Assembly: GCA_019244235.1 (NCBI GenBank)
Contig: JAFASY010000291.1
Span: 1 to 45,940, forward strand
DNA: 45,940 nucleotides
From: Chroococcidiopsidaceae cyanobacterium CP_BM_ER_R8_30
GTDB lineage: Bacteria > Cyanobacteriota > Cyanobacteriia > Cyanobacteriales > Chroococcidiopsidaceae
Direction: 5' to 3'
Part shown: in pieces, positions 23,974 to 31,888 of the stretch
Position numbering within the stretch: position 1 is the first letter of the stretch
Layout: each line of letters opens with the position of its first letter
Program-made: the position numbers and the translations under genes
Notes under the pieces: model-generated
Told to the model about the DNA's origin: nothing
The model's database searches: none
The model's input: only the letters and a program-made list of their open reading frames with translations

Positions 23974-24609
23974 ATGTCACAAGCAATCAGAAAATCTATC
24001 TTCGGCTCACTCAGTATCGCCTCTCCTGCGATCGCCCTATCTTTGACTGGTGCCTTACCCTCTAGGGCAGCCACAGTTTCATACTCAAGGGACACAACAG
24101 GTCAAGCAACTTTTAACCGTCCCCAAACCCCAGGTTTTGAAGGGACTACCGCGAATCCAACAACAGCGCTCTCCAGTAATGGGACAAACGTCCCTTATTT
24201 CAGCCAGCCTTTCTTTGTAGATACTACTGGTACTTACGATATTGCTGGTACTCAGAACTTTGATGGTGTCCAGTTTTTATACCAGAACAGCTTCGATCCA
24301 ACCAACTCGTTGACTAATTTAGTCAGCGCTAATGACTCTTTCCCAGATGCTTCCCCAGCAGGTGCAGTATCTAGTTTTTACGGCATTCCCTTAACTGCTG
24401 ACAATCAGTACTTCCTCGTCACCTCCGGGTTTGATAATAGCAGTTTTGGTACATTCACGAATACAATTTCGGGTCCGATTGCCGCCTCTAGCCCTAGCAA
24501 GATAACCCTCGGTACGGTTCCCGAACCTTCTTCGGTCATGGGTACAGTAGCCTTTGGTGTTTTGGGTGGGGGCTTGATGCTCATGCGTAAAGTGAAAAAA
24601 CTGAGTTAA
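23974..24609 (+). CDS. PEP-CTERM sorting-domain exported protein
   Basis: A 211-residue protein with an N-terminal signal peptide (SIFGSLSIASPAIALSLTGALPSRA). A Thr/Ser/Asn-rich secreted region follows, then a C-terminal PEP-CTERM signal: VPEPSSVMG, a hydrophobic helix (TVAFGVLGGGLMLM) and the basic tail RKVKK. Such proteins are processed by exosortase and often end up in the extracellular matrix. The frame opens at 23920, but ATG 23974 begins a proper signal peptide. The body has no named domain. It may be read through from the NicO operon (57 bases away) or have its own promoter. Confidence 0.85.
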   Translation: MSQAIRKSIFGSLSIASPAIALSLTGALPSRAATVSYSRDTTGQATFNRPQTPGFEGTTANPTTALSSNGTNVPYFSQPFFVDTTGTYDIAGTQNFDGVQFLYQNSFDPTNSLTNLVSANDSFPDASPAGAVSSFYGIPLTADNQYFLVTSGFDNSSFGTFTNTISGPIAASSPSKITLGTVPEPSSVMGTVAFGVLGGGLMLMRKVKKLS

Positions 24610-24755
24610 AACCGCCAAGACGCCAAGGACGCAGAGAAAGAGAATATTGGTATCGTTAGAGCAAAAAAAGGGAGTCAACCATAGTAATCCCCTCACTAAA
24701 TGATTCCTTCAAAATTCCTACTTCTTCCCTTGGCGCTCTTGGTGCCTTGGCGGTT
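24610..24755. repeat. MITE-like element with inverted AACCGCCAAG ends
   Basis: The left end (24610-24636) begins AACCGCCAAGACGCCAAGG, and the right end (24728-24755) is an imperfect reverse complement ending CCTTGGCGGTT. About 90 bases lie between with no coding potential. The arms contain a repeated GCCAAG unit found as a dispersed repeat in many cyanobacterial genomes. The element directly follows the PEP-CTERM stop and precedes the 3' end of the STAND-type gene, so its hairpin could also end transcription from both sides. Confidence 0.55.
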
Positions 24756-24778
24756 CGTAACTCAGTATTGAGAGCAAT

Positions 24779-26878
24779 TCACCCAATTTCTCGCTGCCAT
24801 AAGATATCTGTGACTCGCGCAATTCCAGTTTTCAAGTGGCGGCGAAAAGTGCTGAAGGGTAAATTTAAAATTTCAGCTGCTCGCTCCTGTGTTGGGGCTG
24901 GCTGCAGATATGTGTGATATAACGCCTGATAACATTTGGCTTCGCGAGGTGATGATTTTAAGGATTCAGCTGCTTCCTTCACTAAAGCTTGCAAAGTGGC
25001 AATTCGCACTTGCTGACTTGCATTAGCTGCAACCTGTTCCACAACTAGCCGTGACTGTAGCAGTGGATTTTGGCGGAGTGTGTCTGGGCGAGAAAATTGA
25101 CGGAGGGTATCTATGACTGCTCTAGCAAACTCGGGTTGCCTGAGAACGACTAGTGGTTCGCTCGCCTGTGACGTCGGTAATGCCTGCGATGAGGCGGCAA
25201 TTTCCCTGCGAGCCAGCAGCTCTTGCCATGCTTTTGGCGACAACAACCGCCAGTCGTGTCCGTACACCCCATAACGCCGACCTCCTACCTCGAAATCAGC
25301 TTCAGGAATCCGCGCTAAGTCAGCGTAGGCAAACATTGCTGCCCAGTCATCTGGTGCGGCACAAGGATAAAAGGTGAAGGCTGGTCCAGGTGCCGTATGA
25401 TGATGCTGGACAAAGCTGATGAAGATCCGGCTCTGAGTTGGAGAAACTGCTTGATAAGTATCGCGTGCCATCCAAAACCGGAAGAGAGTCGCCCCTTCTC
25501 CCTCGCGTAATCGAGCTTTATCTTGGAGATAGTGCCAAGCTGCACGGGCACCAGGGTCAACCTGGAAATCCTCACGACTCGCTTGATGGAGCGCTATCAT
25601 AAACACAAATCCTGCAGGCTCCTGCTCCGCATCGCGTAAGACTACGACTCCCTGGGGCTGTCGCTCTAGCCAGTGCACCAAAATCTGTGCTGATTCTTCG
25701 CCTTCATGTTTAGCTGTCATCCCCACCAGGAAAGGTTTATCTGTTTCCTGCAAACTATCAGTTAACAGACTACTATTTTCTTGCCAGGTGAAACGAGGTC
25801 GGATTGCCGGGTTGTCACGGTGCAGAAAGATGTAGTCGAATAGAACCCGATGCTGCTCTTGACCTTGAGTCTGCCCTAAATGTGTAGTGTAGTAGTTGCG
25901 GGCTCGTCGATGGAGTTCAATGTACCAGTCAGGATGACGCCAGCGGAGATCGGCGACTATTACTTCCCGTGCCAAGTCATGGGGAAATAAACCTAGCAAT
26001 CCTACTTCAATGAAAGAGAGCCCGCGCAGCCACTCAAACAACTCATGGACATCAGGCATATCCAACATTTCTGCTAGCAAAGCCTCTGTGGTTAAGCGTA
26101 TCAATGCACAGGCTTCTAATGCCATGCGATGGCTGGGAGTAGGGACTTCCTGCATGAATCTTTCCAGCAGCGCCTTGATCACATCCGGCATAGCTTCTGG
26201 CTGGAAATGAGGTGCCTCCTGTCCTTGAGTAAACACATCTGCTACTAAGGACAGGGCTAGGGCATGGCCGTGGGTGAAATCAAGAACTGTCTGGTGTTGT
26301 ACTAGGGGAACTTGTCTTTGAGTTAGGTAAGTTCGGCTCTCCTCTGGACTGAGGTTGCGTAGGGGCAGCAGGTGAATGAGTGCTTGCCAACCCAAATCGG
26401 TTCTCCAACCTACTGCTGGGGAATGGCGACCTGCCATTACGGTGAGAGTGTTATCTGGCAACTGGGGCAGGAACTCTTGTCGCAGCCATTCGTCGAGTGA
26501 CACGAACATTTCATACGTGTCGAGTAAAAGCACATGACGTTCGCCTTGGGCTGCTAAAGCTTGTAAGGGGGAGTCTGATGGTAACCCCATCGCAAATCGC
26601 AGGGCGCTAAGGAAGGAATCAGGAGTTGGTTCAACATTGCGTGCATCTAGGTAGATGGTACGGAGCTGGGCTTGCTCAGCATACCGGAGAAACTCTTTAA
26701 GCAGAGTTGTTTTCCCAATGCCGCCAGGACCAAAGATATGTAGTACGTAAAAGGGTAACTCTGCCGCCGAAACTGCCGATTGAAAAAGCTCCAGCTCATG
26801 AGTTCGTCCAACAAATCGGCGGTGCCGCTCTGCTCTTAAACGATCTCCGAGTGAGGATGACATAGGTCGTCCGTTCAT
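24779..26878 (-). CDS. STAND-type ATPase with C-terminal HTH-like region
   Basis: A ~699-residue protein. The N-terminal part begins RRFVGRTHELELF, the entry motif of STAND/AAA ATPases. Walker A GPGGIGKTTL is at about 51-60, Walker B HVLLLDTYE is near 117-124, and helical repeats follow (to about 350). The middle (about 370-560) has alternating strands and helices with PQGVVVLRDAEQEPAGFVFM, which resembles a GNAT-like fold, though weakly. The C-terminus (AAEILNLPFSTFRRHLKTGIARV) looks like a winged or LuxR-type helix-turn-helix. It may be a signal-responsive regulator. ATG 26878 is chosen; TTG 26881 is one codon upstream. The ligand and target are unknown. Confidence 0.75.
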   Translation of the reverse strand: MNGRPMSSSLGDRLRAERHRRFVGRTHELELFQSAVSAAELPFYVLHIFGPGGIGKTTLLKEFLRYAEQAQLRTIYLDARNVEPTPDSFLSALRFAMGLPSDSPLQALAAQGERHVLLLDTYEMFVSLDEWLRQEFLPQLPDNTLTVMAGRHSPAVGWRTDLGWQALIHLLPLRNLSPEESRTYLTQRQVPLVQHQTVLDFTHGHALALSLVADVFTQGQEAPHFQPEAMPDVIKALLERFMQEVPTPSHRMALEACALIRLTTEALLAEMLDMPDVHELFEWLRGLSFIEVGLLGLFPHDLAREVIVADLRWRHPDWYIELHRRARNYYTTHLGQTQGQEQHRVLFDYIFLHRDNPAIRPRFTWQENSSLLTDSLQETDKPFLVGMTAKHEGEESAQILVHWLERQPQGVVVLRDAEQEPAGFVFMIALHQASREDFQVDPGARAAWHYLQDKARLREGEGATLFRFWMARDTYQAVSPTQSRIFISFVQHHHTAPGPAFTFYPCAAPDDWAAMFAYADLARIPEADFEVGGRRYGVYGHDWRLLSPKAWQELLARREIAASSQALPTSQASEPLVVLRQPEFARAVIDTLRQFSRPDTLRQNPLLQSRLVVEQVAANASQQVRIATLQALVKEAAESLKSSPREAKCYQALYHTYLQPAPTQERAAEILNLPFSTFRRHLKTGIARVTDILWQREIG

Positions 26879-26897
26879 CAAAAAATGAGTAGCCGTT

Positions 26898-26931
26898 ACT
26901 TATGCATTACTTAGATTAATACGTAAGCATA
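26898..26931. promoter_or_regulatory. inverted repeat upstream of STAND gene (candidate operator)
   Basis: TATGCATTAC (26901-26910) and GTAAGCATA (26923-26931) form an imperfect inverted repeat (one extra A) with a 12-base spacer, about 25 bases before the STAND gene start. ACTTATGC (26898-26905) recurs as a direct copy at 26971-26978. It could be an operator for autoregulation. Confidence 0.3.
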
Positions 26932-26983
26932 GAAAATATCTATAACAAATGGCAAGATTTGGGGTGCCTGACTTATGCCTTAT

Positions 26984-28270
26984 TTAGCCCAAAATAGCTA
27001 AATCTGCTTTCAGGAAATCAATAAATTGTCTTGCTGTCCGCCCAGAACGACCATTGTGGCGAGTTGCCCACTGGAGAGCGCGATGTTCCAGCTCTTCCTG
27101 ACTGAGAGCGATCTCAGCTTGTGCTGCCAGATGCAGCACGATTGTTAGGTAAGTTGGTTGATCTGCTGGCTCGAAAGTGAGGGTTAAGCCAAAGCGATCG
27201 CTAAATGAGAGTTTCTCCTGTACAGTATCCCAGGCGTGAACTTCATTATCACTGGTGCGGGGGCGGTCACCAAAAAATTCCCGGATTAAGTGTCGCCGAT
27301 TAGAAGTAGCATATATCACCACATTTTGAGGTCGAGCGGTCAAGTTACCTTCAAGGACAACTTTGAGAGCTTTAAAGGCATCATCATCTTCCTCGAACGA
27401 AAGGTCATCAACAAAGATGATGAATTTCTGTGGCACATTCCTCAGCTGTTCCACAATCTTTGGTAAGTCTTTCAGATCCGACTTGGTAACTTCTAATAGT
27501 CGAAGAGGGCGATCTCTATACTCATTTAATAGCCCCTTAACTAGGGAAGATTTACCAGAACCCCGGCTGCCATAGAGTAACACATGTAAGGCTGGATAGC
27601 CTGCTAGTAAAAACTCCGTGTTCTTCAACAAAGCATCGCGCTGAGACTCATAGCCCACCAACTCTCTGATTTGAACTGGATCTGGGTAGGCAATGCCCAC
27701 CAATTGCCCCAACTGCCAACGCAAAGCGCGATGGGTAAATAGCCCAGTGCCTGATTGTCGGTAATGAGCGGCTAGAGCTTCTATAGCCTCTGCCCAATTG
27801 CCTAATTGTTGCAGCCGAACTCGGATTGCGTCTTGGCTTTGAGTTCGTTCGCGCTGCCAGACGATAGGTGCAACAGGTAGGGCAGCAATAGTTTGTACCC
27901 ACCTGCTCATATCGCAACTACATCTATAGATATACTGCAATGCTTGTAAATCTTGCTGAGCGGCAGCTACCAAGGCTGGTGGCAAATCCTCTAGAGCTTG
28001 CTGCTGGGCAAGGCTGGTGAAGGGGTTATCATCTGTGAGAATTTGAGTTATTAGGTAGTCTTGCCAGCTTTGATCGCTCTTCGCCAATGCTTTAAACCAC
28101 CTACCATAAGCTTTGACACAAGCAAGCTGCTCACCGTTGCTATGACCTAGAGTTTGTAATAGGTTAAGGAATGCTTGACCGATTTCATCGGCAAGAACAG
28201 ATTGATAGAGCAGTAAGGAGGCGCAGGAACGTTGCAAGATTTGCAGTGAGGCGGTTGCTTGAGTATTCAT
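26984..28270 (-). CDS. DUF815 AAA-type ATPase
   Basis: A 428-residue protein of the DUF815 family. A helical N-terminal ~200 residues precede the ATPase: Walker A YGSRGSGKSSLVKGLL (about 233-247), Walker B KFIIFVDDLSFEEDDDAF (D-D), sensor 1 VVIYATSNRRHLIREFF, and the C-terminal FSDRFGLTLTFEPADQ and GRSGRTARQFIDFL. The function is not established; related ATPases form ring motors. The intergenic distance to the downstream STAND gene is ~105 bases on the same strand. ATG 28270 is clear. It is one of several resident genes with a HIP1 site (near 27197). Confidence 0.85.
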   Translation of the reverse strand: MNTQATASLQILQRSCASLLLYQSVLADEIGQAFLNLLQTLGHSNGEQLACVKAYGRWFKALAKSDQSWQDYLITQILTDDNPFTSLAQQQALEDLPPALVAAAQQDLQALQYIYRCSCDMSRWVQTIAALPVAPIVWQRERTQSQDAIRVRLQQLGNWAEAIEALAAHYRQSGTGLFTHRALRWQLGQLVGIAYPDPVQIRELVGYESQRDALLKNTEFLLAGYPALHVLLYGSRGSGKSSLVKGLLNEYRDRPLRLLEVTKSDLKDLPKIVEQLRNVPQKFIIFVDDLSFEEDDDAFKALKVVLEGNLTARPQNVVIYATSNRRHLIREFFGDRPRTSDNEVHAWDTVQEKLSFSDRFGLTLTFEPADQPTYLTIVLHLAAQAEIALSQEELEHRALQWATRHNGRSGRTARQFIDFLKADLAILG

Positions 28271-28497
28271 AAATTAACTGGGCGATCTCCCTCTGCTATG
28301 GTAGAGATTCTAGAGCCGAGGGTTTTGGTTCAATTTAGTACTAGCTCTGTAAATTTGGTTTACCTAAATGGAGCAAGAAGGCTCCCGCCATACGAATGTT
28401 GGCGCGGAGATGAATTGCGACCAACTTACAGACTGAGCGGCAGCGAATCATTTTAGAAAAAGGGATAGCATCTTCTAAAATATGATATGCTGTCAGC

Positions 28498-29763
28498 ATG
28501 ATCATACTAAGTTATGAATTCAAACTGAAACCCGCCCCCGAACAAATTCAAGCCTTTGACCAGTGGCTAGAGGTTTGTAGAAGGGTGTGGAATCATGCTT
28601 TAAGAGAGCGTAAGGATTGGTTTAATTCAAGGTCGTGTGAAATTAACGCTTGTAGTCTACATCACGAGTACATTATCCCGGCTTTTGCTCCCAGACCGAC
28701 TTATGCTCTTCAGTGTAAGTCTCTGACTGCTGCTAAAAAGGTATATCCAGACCTAAAGGTTCCTCATTCTCAAGTGCTGCAACAGACGCTAAAAATTCTG
28801 GAGACGGCATTTGTGTCAATGTGGGAGAGAGGTTTTGGATTTCCCAGGTTCAAGAAGCTAGGCAGAATGCGTTCGTTTGTCTTTCCGCAAATGGATAGTT
28901 CTTGTTTGGTTGATAGATATATTGCCCTCTCCAAGATTGGCAAGGTTGAAATGATACTGCATCGACCAATACCAGAGGGTTTTGATCTTAAGCAGGCTAG
29001 GATTGTCAAACGGGCATCCGGTTATTATGTGATGCTGAGTTTGCAGTGTGATGTAAATGTACCTACTACAATGCCACATGGGGAACCAATAGGTATTGAT
29101 GTAGGGTTAAACGCTTTTGTCGCGACTTCTGAGGGAGAACTTGTCACTAGACCTAGATTCTATGTTGAACGACTGCGTGAGCTGAAATTGCTACAAAGAA
29201 GGTTAAAACAAAAGAAGAAGGGTGGCAAGAATTGGTACAAGCTCAACTGTAGAATAGCATTGCTGCACGAACATATTTCTAATATTCGTAAGGACTGGCA
29301 CTTCAAGATAGCTCATCATCTTTGCAACTCTTCAGGGATGATATTTGCGGAAGACCTGAATTTAAAAGGGTTAGCTAGAGGAATGCTATCAAAGCATATT
29401 CTAGATGCTGGGTGGGGACAATTCCTCAACATTCTGAGTTGGGTGTGTTGGAAGAGAGATGTATACTTTGCCAAGGTTAACTGCAACGGCACTTCTCAAA
29501 CCTGCCCTAGATGTGGTGCCAACACTCCTAAAAATCTGAGTATGAGAGTGCATTTATGTCCTGAATGTCAGTATCAAACTAATAGAGATGTAGCAGCAGC
29601 TCAAGTTGTTAAAAAGCGAGGAATTTTATCAATAAGTACCGAGGGACAATCGGGAAATCAACAAAATGTCTGTGGAGGGGATATTGGCTTGGGCAACCCT
29701 TTGAAGCAGAAAAGCCTAATAGCGATGTTAGGAAGCCCGCGCTATATTGCTCTTAGCAATTAG
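28498..29763 (+). CDS. tnpB: TnpB RNA-guided nuclease of IS200/IS605 family
   Basis: A 421-residue TnpB. The RuvC-like catalytic residues are intact: D201 (IGIDVGL), E285 (FAEDLNLKGL) and D364 (TNRDVAAA). The zinc ribbon has CPRC (336-339) and CPEC (354-357). The N-terminal HTH-like part reads SYEFKLKPAPEQIQAFDQWLEVCRRVWNHAL. TnpB is an omega-RNA-guided DNA nuclease that keeps the transposon in place. No tnpA (Y1 transposase) is adjacent, so this is an IS1341-type, TnpB-only element that would move only with TnpA supplied in trans. It looks intact, not decayed. Confidence 0.93.
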   Translation: MIILSYEFKLKPAPEQIQAFDQWLEVCRRVWNHALRERKDWFNSRSCEINACSLHHEYIIPAFAPRPTYALQCKSLTAAKKVYPDLKVPHSQVLQQTLKILETAFVSMWERGFGFPRFKKLGRMRSFVFPQMDSSCLVDRYIALSKIGKVEMILHRPIPEGFDLKQARIVKRASGYYVMLSLQCDVNVPTTMPHGEPIGIDVGLNAFVATSEGELVTRPRFYVERLRELKLLQRRLKQKKKGGKNWYKLNCRIALLHEHISNIRKDWHFKIAHHLCNSSGMIFAEDLNLKGLARGMLSKHILDAGWGQFLNILSWVCWKRDVYFAKVNCNGTSQTCPRCGANTPKNLSMRVHLCPECQYQTNRDVAAAQVVKKRGILSISTEGQSGNQQNVCGGDIGLGNPLKQKSLIAMLGSPRYIALSN

Positions 29764-29779
29764 CGCCGGGAGGATGTCA
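29739..29779 (+). ncRNA. omega-RNA 3' hairpin and right end of TnpB element
   Basis: At the end of tnpB, GCGCTA (29739-29744) pairs with TAGCGC (29761-29766), enclosing TTGCT (29747-29751)/AGCAA (29755-29759). GGGAGGATGTCA follows and ends at about 29779, a sequence typical of the right ends of cyanobacterial IS200/IS605 elements. In known systems the omega-RNA is made from the 3' end of tnpB through this end and carries ~16-20 bases of flanking DNA as guide; here that would begin CTTCAGCAACTAGG. The TnpB stop lies inside the hairpin. The 5' limit of the RNA is unknown. Confidence 0.55.
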
Positions 29780-29801
29780 CTTCAGCAACTAGGTTTTATT
29801 T

Positions 29802-29880
29802 ATGAATCCAGGAATTATCGCTGCGATCGTATACGGTAGCTTGGCTGTAGTTGGTGGCGTCATTGGATATATTCACTCCT
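29802..29880 (+). pseudogene. truncated TMEM14/UPF0136-family gene
   Basis: ATG 29802 begins MNPGIIAAIVYGSLAVVGG followed by VIGYIHSSG, close to the first transmembrane helix of small TMEM14/UPF0136 proteins (typically ~100 residues and 3-4 helices). After ~26 residues the similarity stops and the frame continues as antisense of the hydrolase 3' end to a stop at 29987. Interpreted as a 5' stub after a deletion that brought it tail-to-tail against the hydrolase gene. The TnpB element lies just upstream. Confidence 0.55.
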
Positions 29881-30733
29881 CCGGCTCTGTGCCTTGCGCC
29901 TGTAATTGTGCTGCCAATCTTGAGGAGGAGATGCCAATTGCTTTGGCGTTGCTATCTAAAAAGTTCTGGCTGTGCATGATTTTGTAGAGGTTAACGTCTG
30001 CTTCAAGCAAGCAAGCATGACCACTGTAGGGTAACACTACCATAGTTGCGTTAGGTATGGTCCTGACTAGATGTTTGGCTTCAGTCAAAGAGGGCAAAAG
30101 CCGATCGCTAGCACTAGCAATCACCAGTACTGGTTGAGTCAGCTGGCTTAACTGGCGATCGTCAACGTCAAAGTCTCTAATCAAAGAGAGCCTCCAGCAG
30201 ACAGTTTCTGGTGGCACGGACTGCATTGTCTTTAGCAAGTCGCAGCGATCACTCGGTAAAATTCGCCCCATTGCTGCTAGGAACTGTATAAAACCCTCCG
30301 CACCAGTCTGAAATAGCCATGGAGGCACCAAGCTAATGAATTGTGATGCCCAAATATACCAGGGGCGACGCTGAAAAGCGGAAGCTGGGTTAATAAGAAT
30401 GATGCGGTCAAACAGCTGGGGCGAGGCAGTCGCTAGCTTCATGGCTAGACAAGCACCAAACGACTCACCGCATAAGTAAACTGGTCTTTGAGGGTTTTTT
30501 GCCAGTTCAGTATGGATTAATGCCAGGACTTCGGTGGTGAGTTCATCCCAACTCGTCAAATCGTCTTGTGGGATCGCTAAGCACTGCACGTCAAAGGCAA
30601 CTTCCAATCCAGCAGTTTGTGTTCTCAGTAACTGACCAGTTCCATCCATTCCCGGTAGAAACACAAATAGTGGATATTCTGGCTGTAGTCGTTTGGGAGT
30701 GAGGAAACAAGGAGAACTCTTAACTTTTGGCAT
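29873..30733 (-). CDS. alpha/beta-hydrolase (phytyl-ester-synthase-like esterase half)
   Basis: A 286-residue serine hydrolase: oxyanion-side strand PLFVFLPGMDGTG (near 20), nucleophile elbow YLCGESFGACLAMKLA (near 90, Ser in GESFG), catalytic Asp in VIASASDRLLPS, and His in YSGHACLLEAD. The FLPGMDGTG start and overall look resemble the esterase/thioesterase half of plant phytyl ester synthases (ELT/PES family). It is 13 bases downstream of a PlsC/LPLAT-type acyltransferase gene on the same strand, the other half of those enzymes. The last ~25 residues (SSRLAAQLQAQGTEPEE) are unlike the fold and may derive from the deletion junction with the TMEM14 stub. Confidence 0.8.
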   Translation of the reverse strand: MPKVKSSPCFLTPKRLQPEYPLFVFLPGMDGTGQLLRTQTAGLEVAFDVQCLAIPQDDLTSWDELTTEVLALIHTELAKNPQRPVYLCGESFGACLAMKLATASPQLFDRIILINPASAFQRRPWYIWASQFISLVPPWLFQTGAEGFIQFLAAMGRILPSDRCDLLKTMQSVPPETVCWRLSLIRDFDVDDRQLSQLTQPVLVIASASDRLLPSLTEAKHLVRTIPNATMVVLPYSGHACLLEADVNLYKIMHSQNFLDSNAKAIGISSSRLAAQLQAQGTEPEE

Positions 30734-30746
30734 CGATGTTATTCCT

Positions 30747-31466
30747 TTAATAACACCCTTGACTCAAAAGACCGGCAATTTCTGCCTCGCAATGTTCTGT
30801 CAAATCAGCCACAACAGTTTTTGCCTGTTTACCTTGGTACTGTTTCAGATGCTGCGATGTTATCCAATAGGGATGGCCGATCAATACTGCGACGCGACGG
30901 TAAATGACCAAGGGGTGCCAACCAGCTTGGTTGAATAGAGGCTCTGAGGGGTCGAAGAGACTTAACAGCTTGAGCGGTACTGCCGAGGTATTAACTTCTT
31001 CTAATGAGGCGATCGCAATTGGCAAGACCGCTAAGTGACGCGAACGCAATGCCAAGTGGGCAAACCCCCGTTGAAACTTGCCCATTTGACAAGGCTGGGT
31101 AAACTGTACCATCGGATTTGCCCCTTCCGGAAACACCCCAACAGTTTGAGCAGCATTCAACAGCTTCAGAGCTTGCTGAAAAAAGTCTTGCTGTCGGTGT
31201 TCTGGCACTTCTAAGGGAAAGCAACCTAGTTGACCAGTAACAATCTCCCGCATCACTGGTACTTGTCCCATATAGTGATGGCAAGCAAAGCGAATTGAAC
31301 GATTGAGTGCCGTCATTAGCACGGGTGCATCCATAAAGCCCCGGTGATTGCTGACCACTAGCATCGGTCCTGCTGGGGGGATACGATCCTCGTAGTAGAG
31401 AAATTGCCGTGTTCCCATTGCTGTGAGGAACCAGCGAGAAGTTTGAAGTGGACTGTTTACACTCAT
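30747..31466 (-). CDS. LPLAT/PlsC-type acyltransferase
   Basis: A 239-residue acyltransferase related to 1-acylglycerol-3-phosphate and DGAT2-like enzymes. The catalytic motif is NHRGFMDAPV (HxxxxD form), and the second conserved block is VGVFPEGANPMVQF. The protein is shorter than plant phytyl ester synthase but covers the acyltransferase core. Co-transcription with the hydrolase downstream (13 bases) suggests one acyl-transfer pathway, for example to phytol, plastoquinol or diacylglycerol; the acceptor is inference. ATG 31466 is clear. Confidence 0.82.
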   Translation of the reverse strand: MSVNSPLQTSRWFLTAMGTRQFLYYEDRIPPAGPMLVVSNHRGFMDAPVLMTALNRSIRFACHHYMGQVPVMREIVTGQLGCFPLEVPEHRQQDFFQQALKLLNAAQTVGVFPEGANPMVQFTQPCQMGKFQRGFAHLALRSRHLAVLPIAIASLEEVNTSAVPLKLLSLFDPSEPLFNQAGWHPLVIYRRVAVLIGHPYWITSQHLKQYQGKQAKTVVADLTEHCEAEIAGLLSQGCY

Positions 31467-31888
31467 GCGTTACAGATACCAATTTTTTATCTAACGGTTC
31501 AGCTTTACTTATGTCGCACAGCACAAGTCAAGCTTTACTTACATAAAATTTTACAATTTTTTACAATAAAAAGTGAGTATTTTGCCAAGAGCGCCTTATC
31601 TCCAGCCTAACTCAAATCGTCTCTAAACCCGTAATAGCTCTCCTTAGAGCCTCAGACAGCAAGAAAGCTGCTAATTAGGGGAAGCACCATCAATTTGAGC
31701 TATTTTGTGAGATATCAATGTAATTTCCTCTTTTTTGAGTATCTATTCCAACAGCGTTAAGTCTGTTACATAGCTATACTGCCTGTAGCCTGACCAGGAG
31801 GGAAGAAGAAACTGTCATAAAACTACATAAGCTTAAATACTCAGCTATGATGTGGATCAAGATTTAATAATTTGTTTTTTAATTTTTC
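31467..31888. other. intergenic region upstream of metG
   Basis: A 422-base divergent region with no gene seen. An 11-base direct repeat AGCTTTACTTA occurs at 31501-31511 and 31531-31541 (30 bases apart), on the acyltransferase side, and could be a regulator site. A -10-like TATACT is at 31775-31780. The stretch before metG (31840-31885) is AT-rich and carries no recognisable T-box or riboswitch. Confidence 0.5.

Larger units (their letters stand above)
28420..29779 (+). mobile_element. TnpB-only IS200/IS605 (IS1341-type) element
   Basis: It comprises tnpB and the right end at about 29779. The left end is not precisely identified; a plausible region is 28440-28497, which contains palindromic pieces (ATATGATATGCTGTCAGCAT). 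No inverted terminal repeats or target duplications are expected in this family. It sits between the start of the DUF815 gene and the TMEM14 stub, so it interrupts what should be a divergent promoter region. Confidence 0.55.

Noticed and set aside
24610-24755. CRISPR-like reading of the GCCAAG repeats
   Set aside because: Units are short, imperfect and arranged as inverted arms without unique spacers of constant length.
29802-29987. 61-residue frame as a complete small membrane protein
   Set aside because: Only the first ~26 residues look like TMEM14; the rest is antisense to the hydrolase gene, so it is called a stub.
30991-31524. 177-residue minus-strand frame over the acyltransferase gene
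   Set aside because: Out-of-frame overlap with a gene carrying intact NHRGFMD and FPEGAN motifs.
31840-31888. Possible T-box or riboswitch before metG
   Set aside because: AT-rich, with no specifier-loop, T-box motif or conserved aptamer core visible; T-boxes are also not expected in cyanobacteria.
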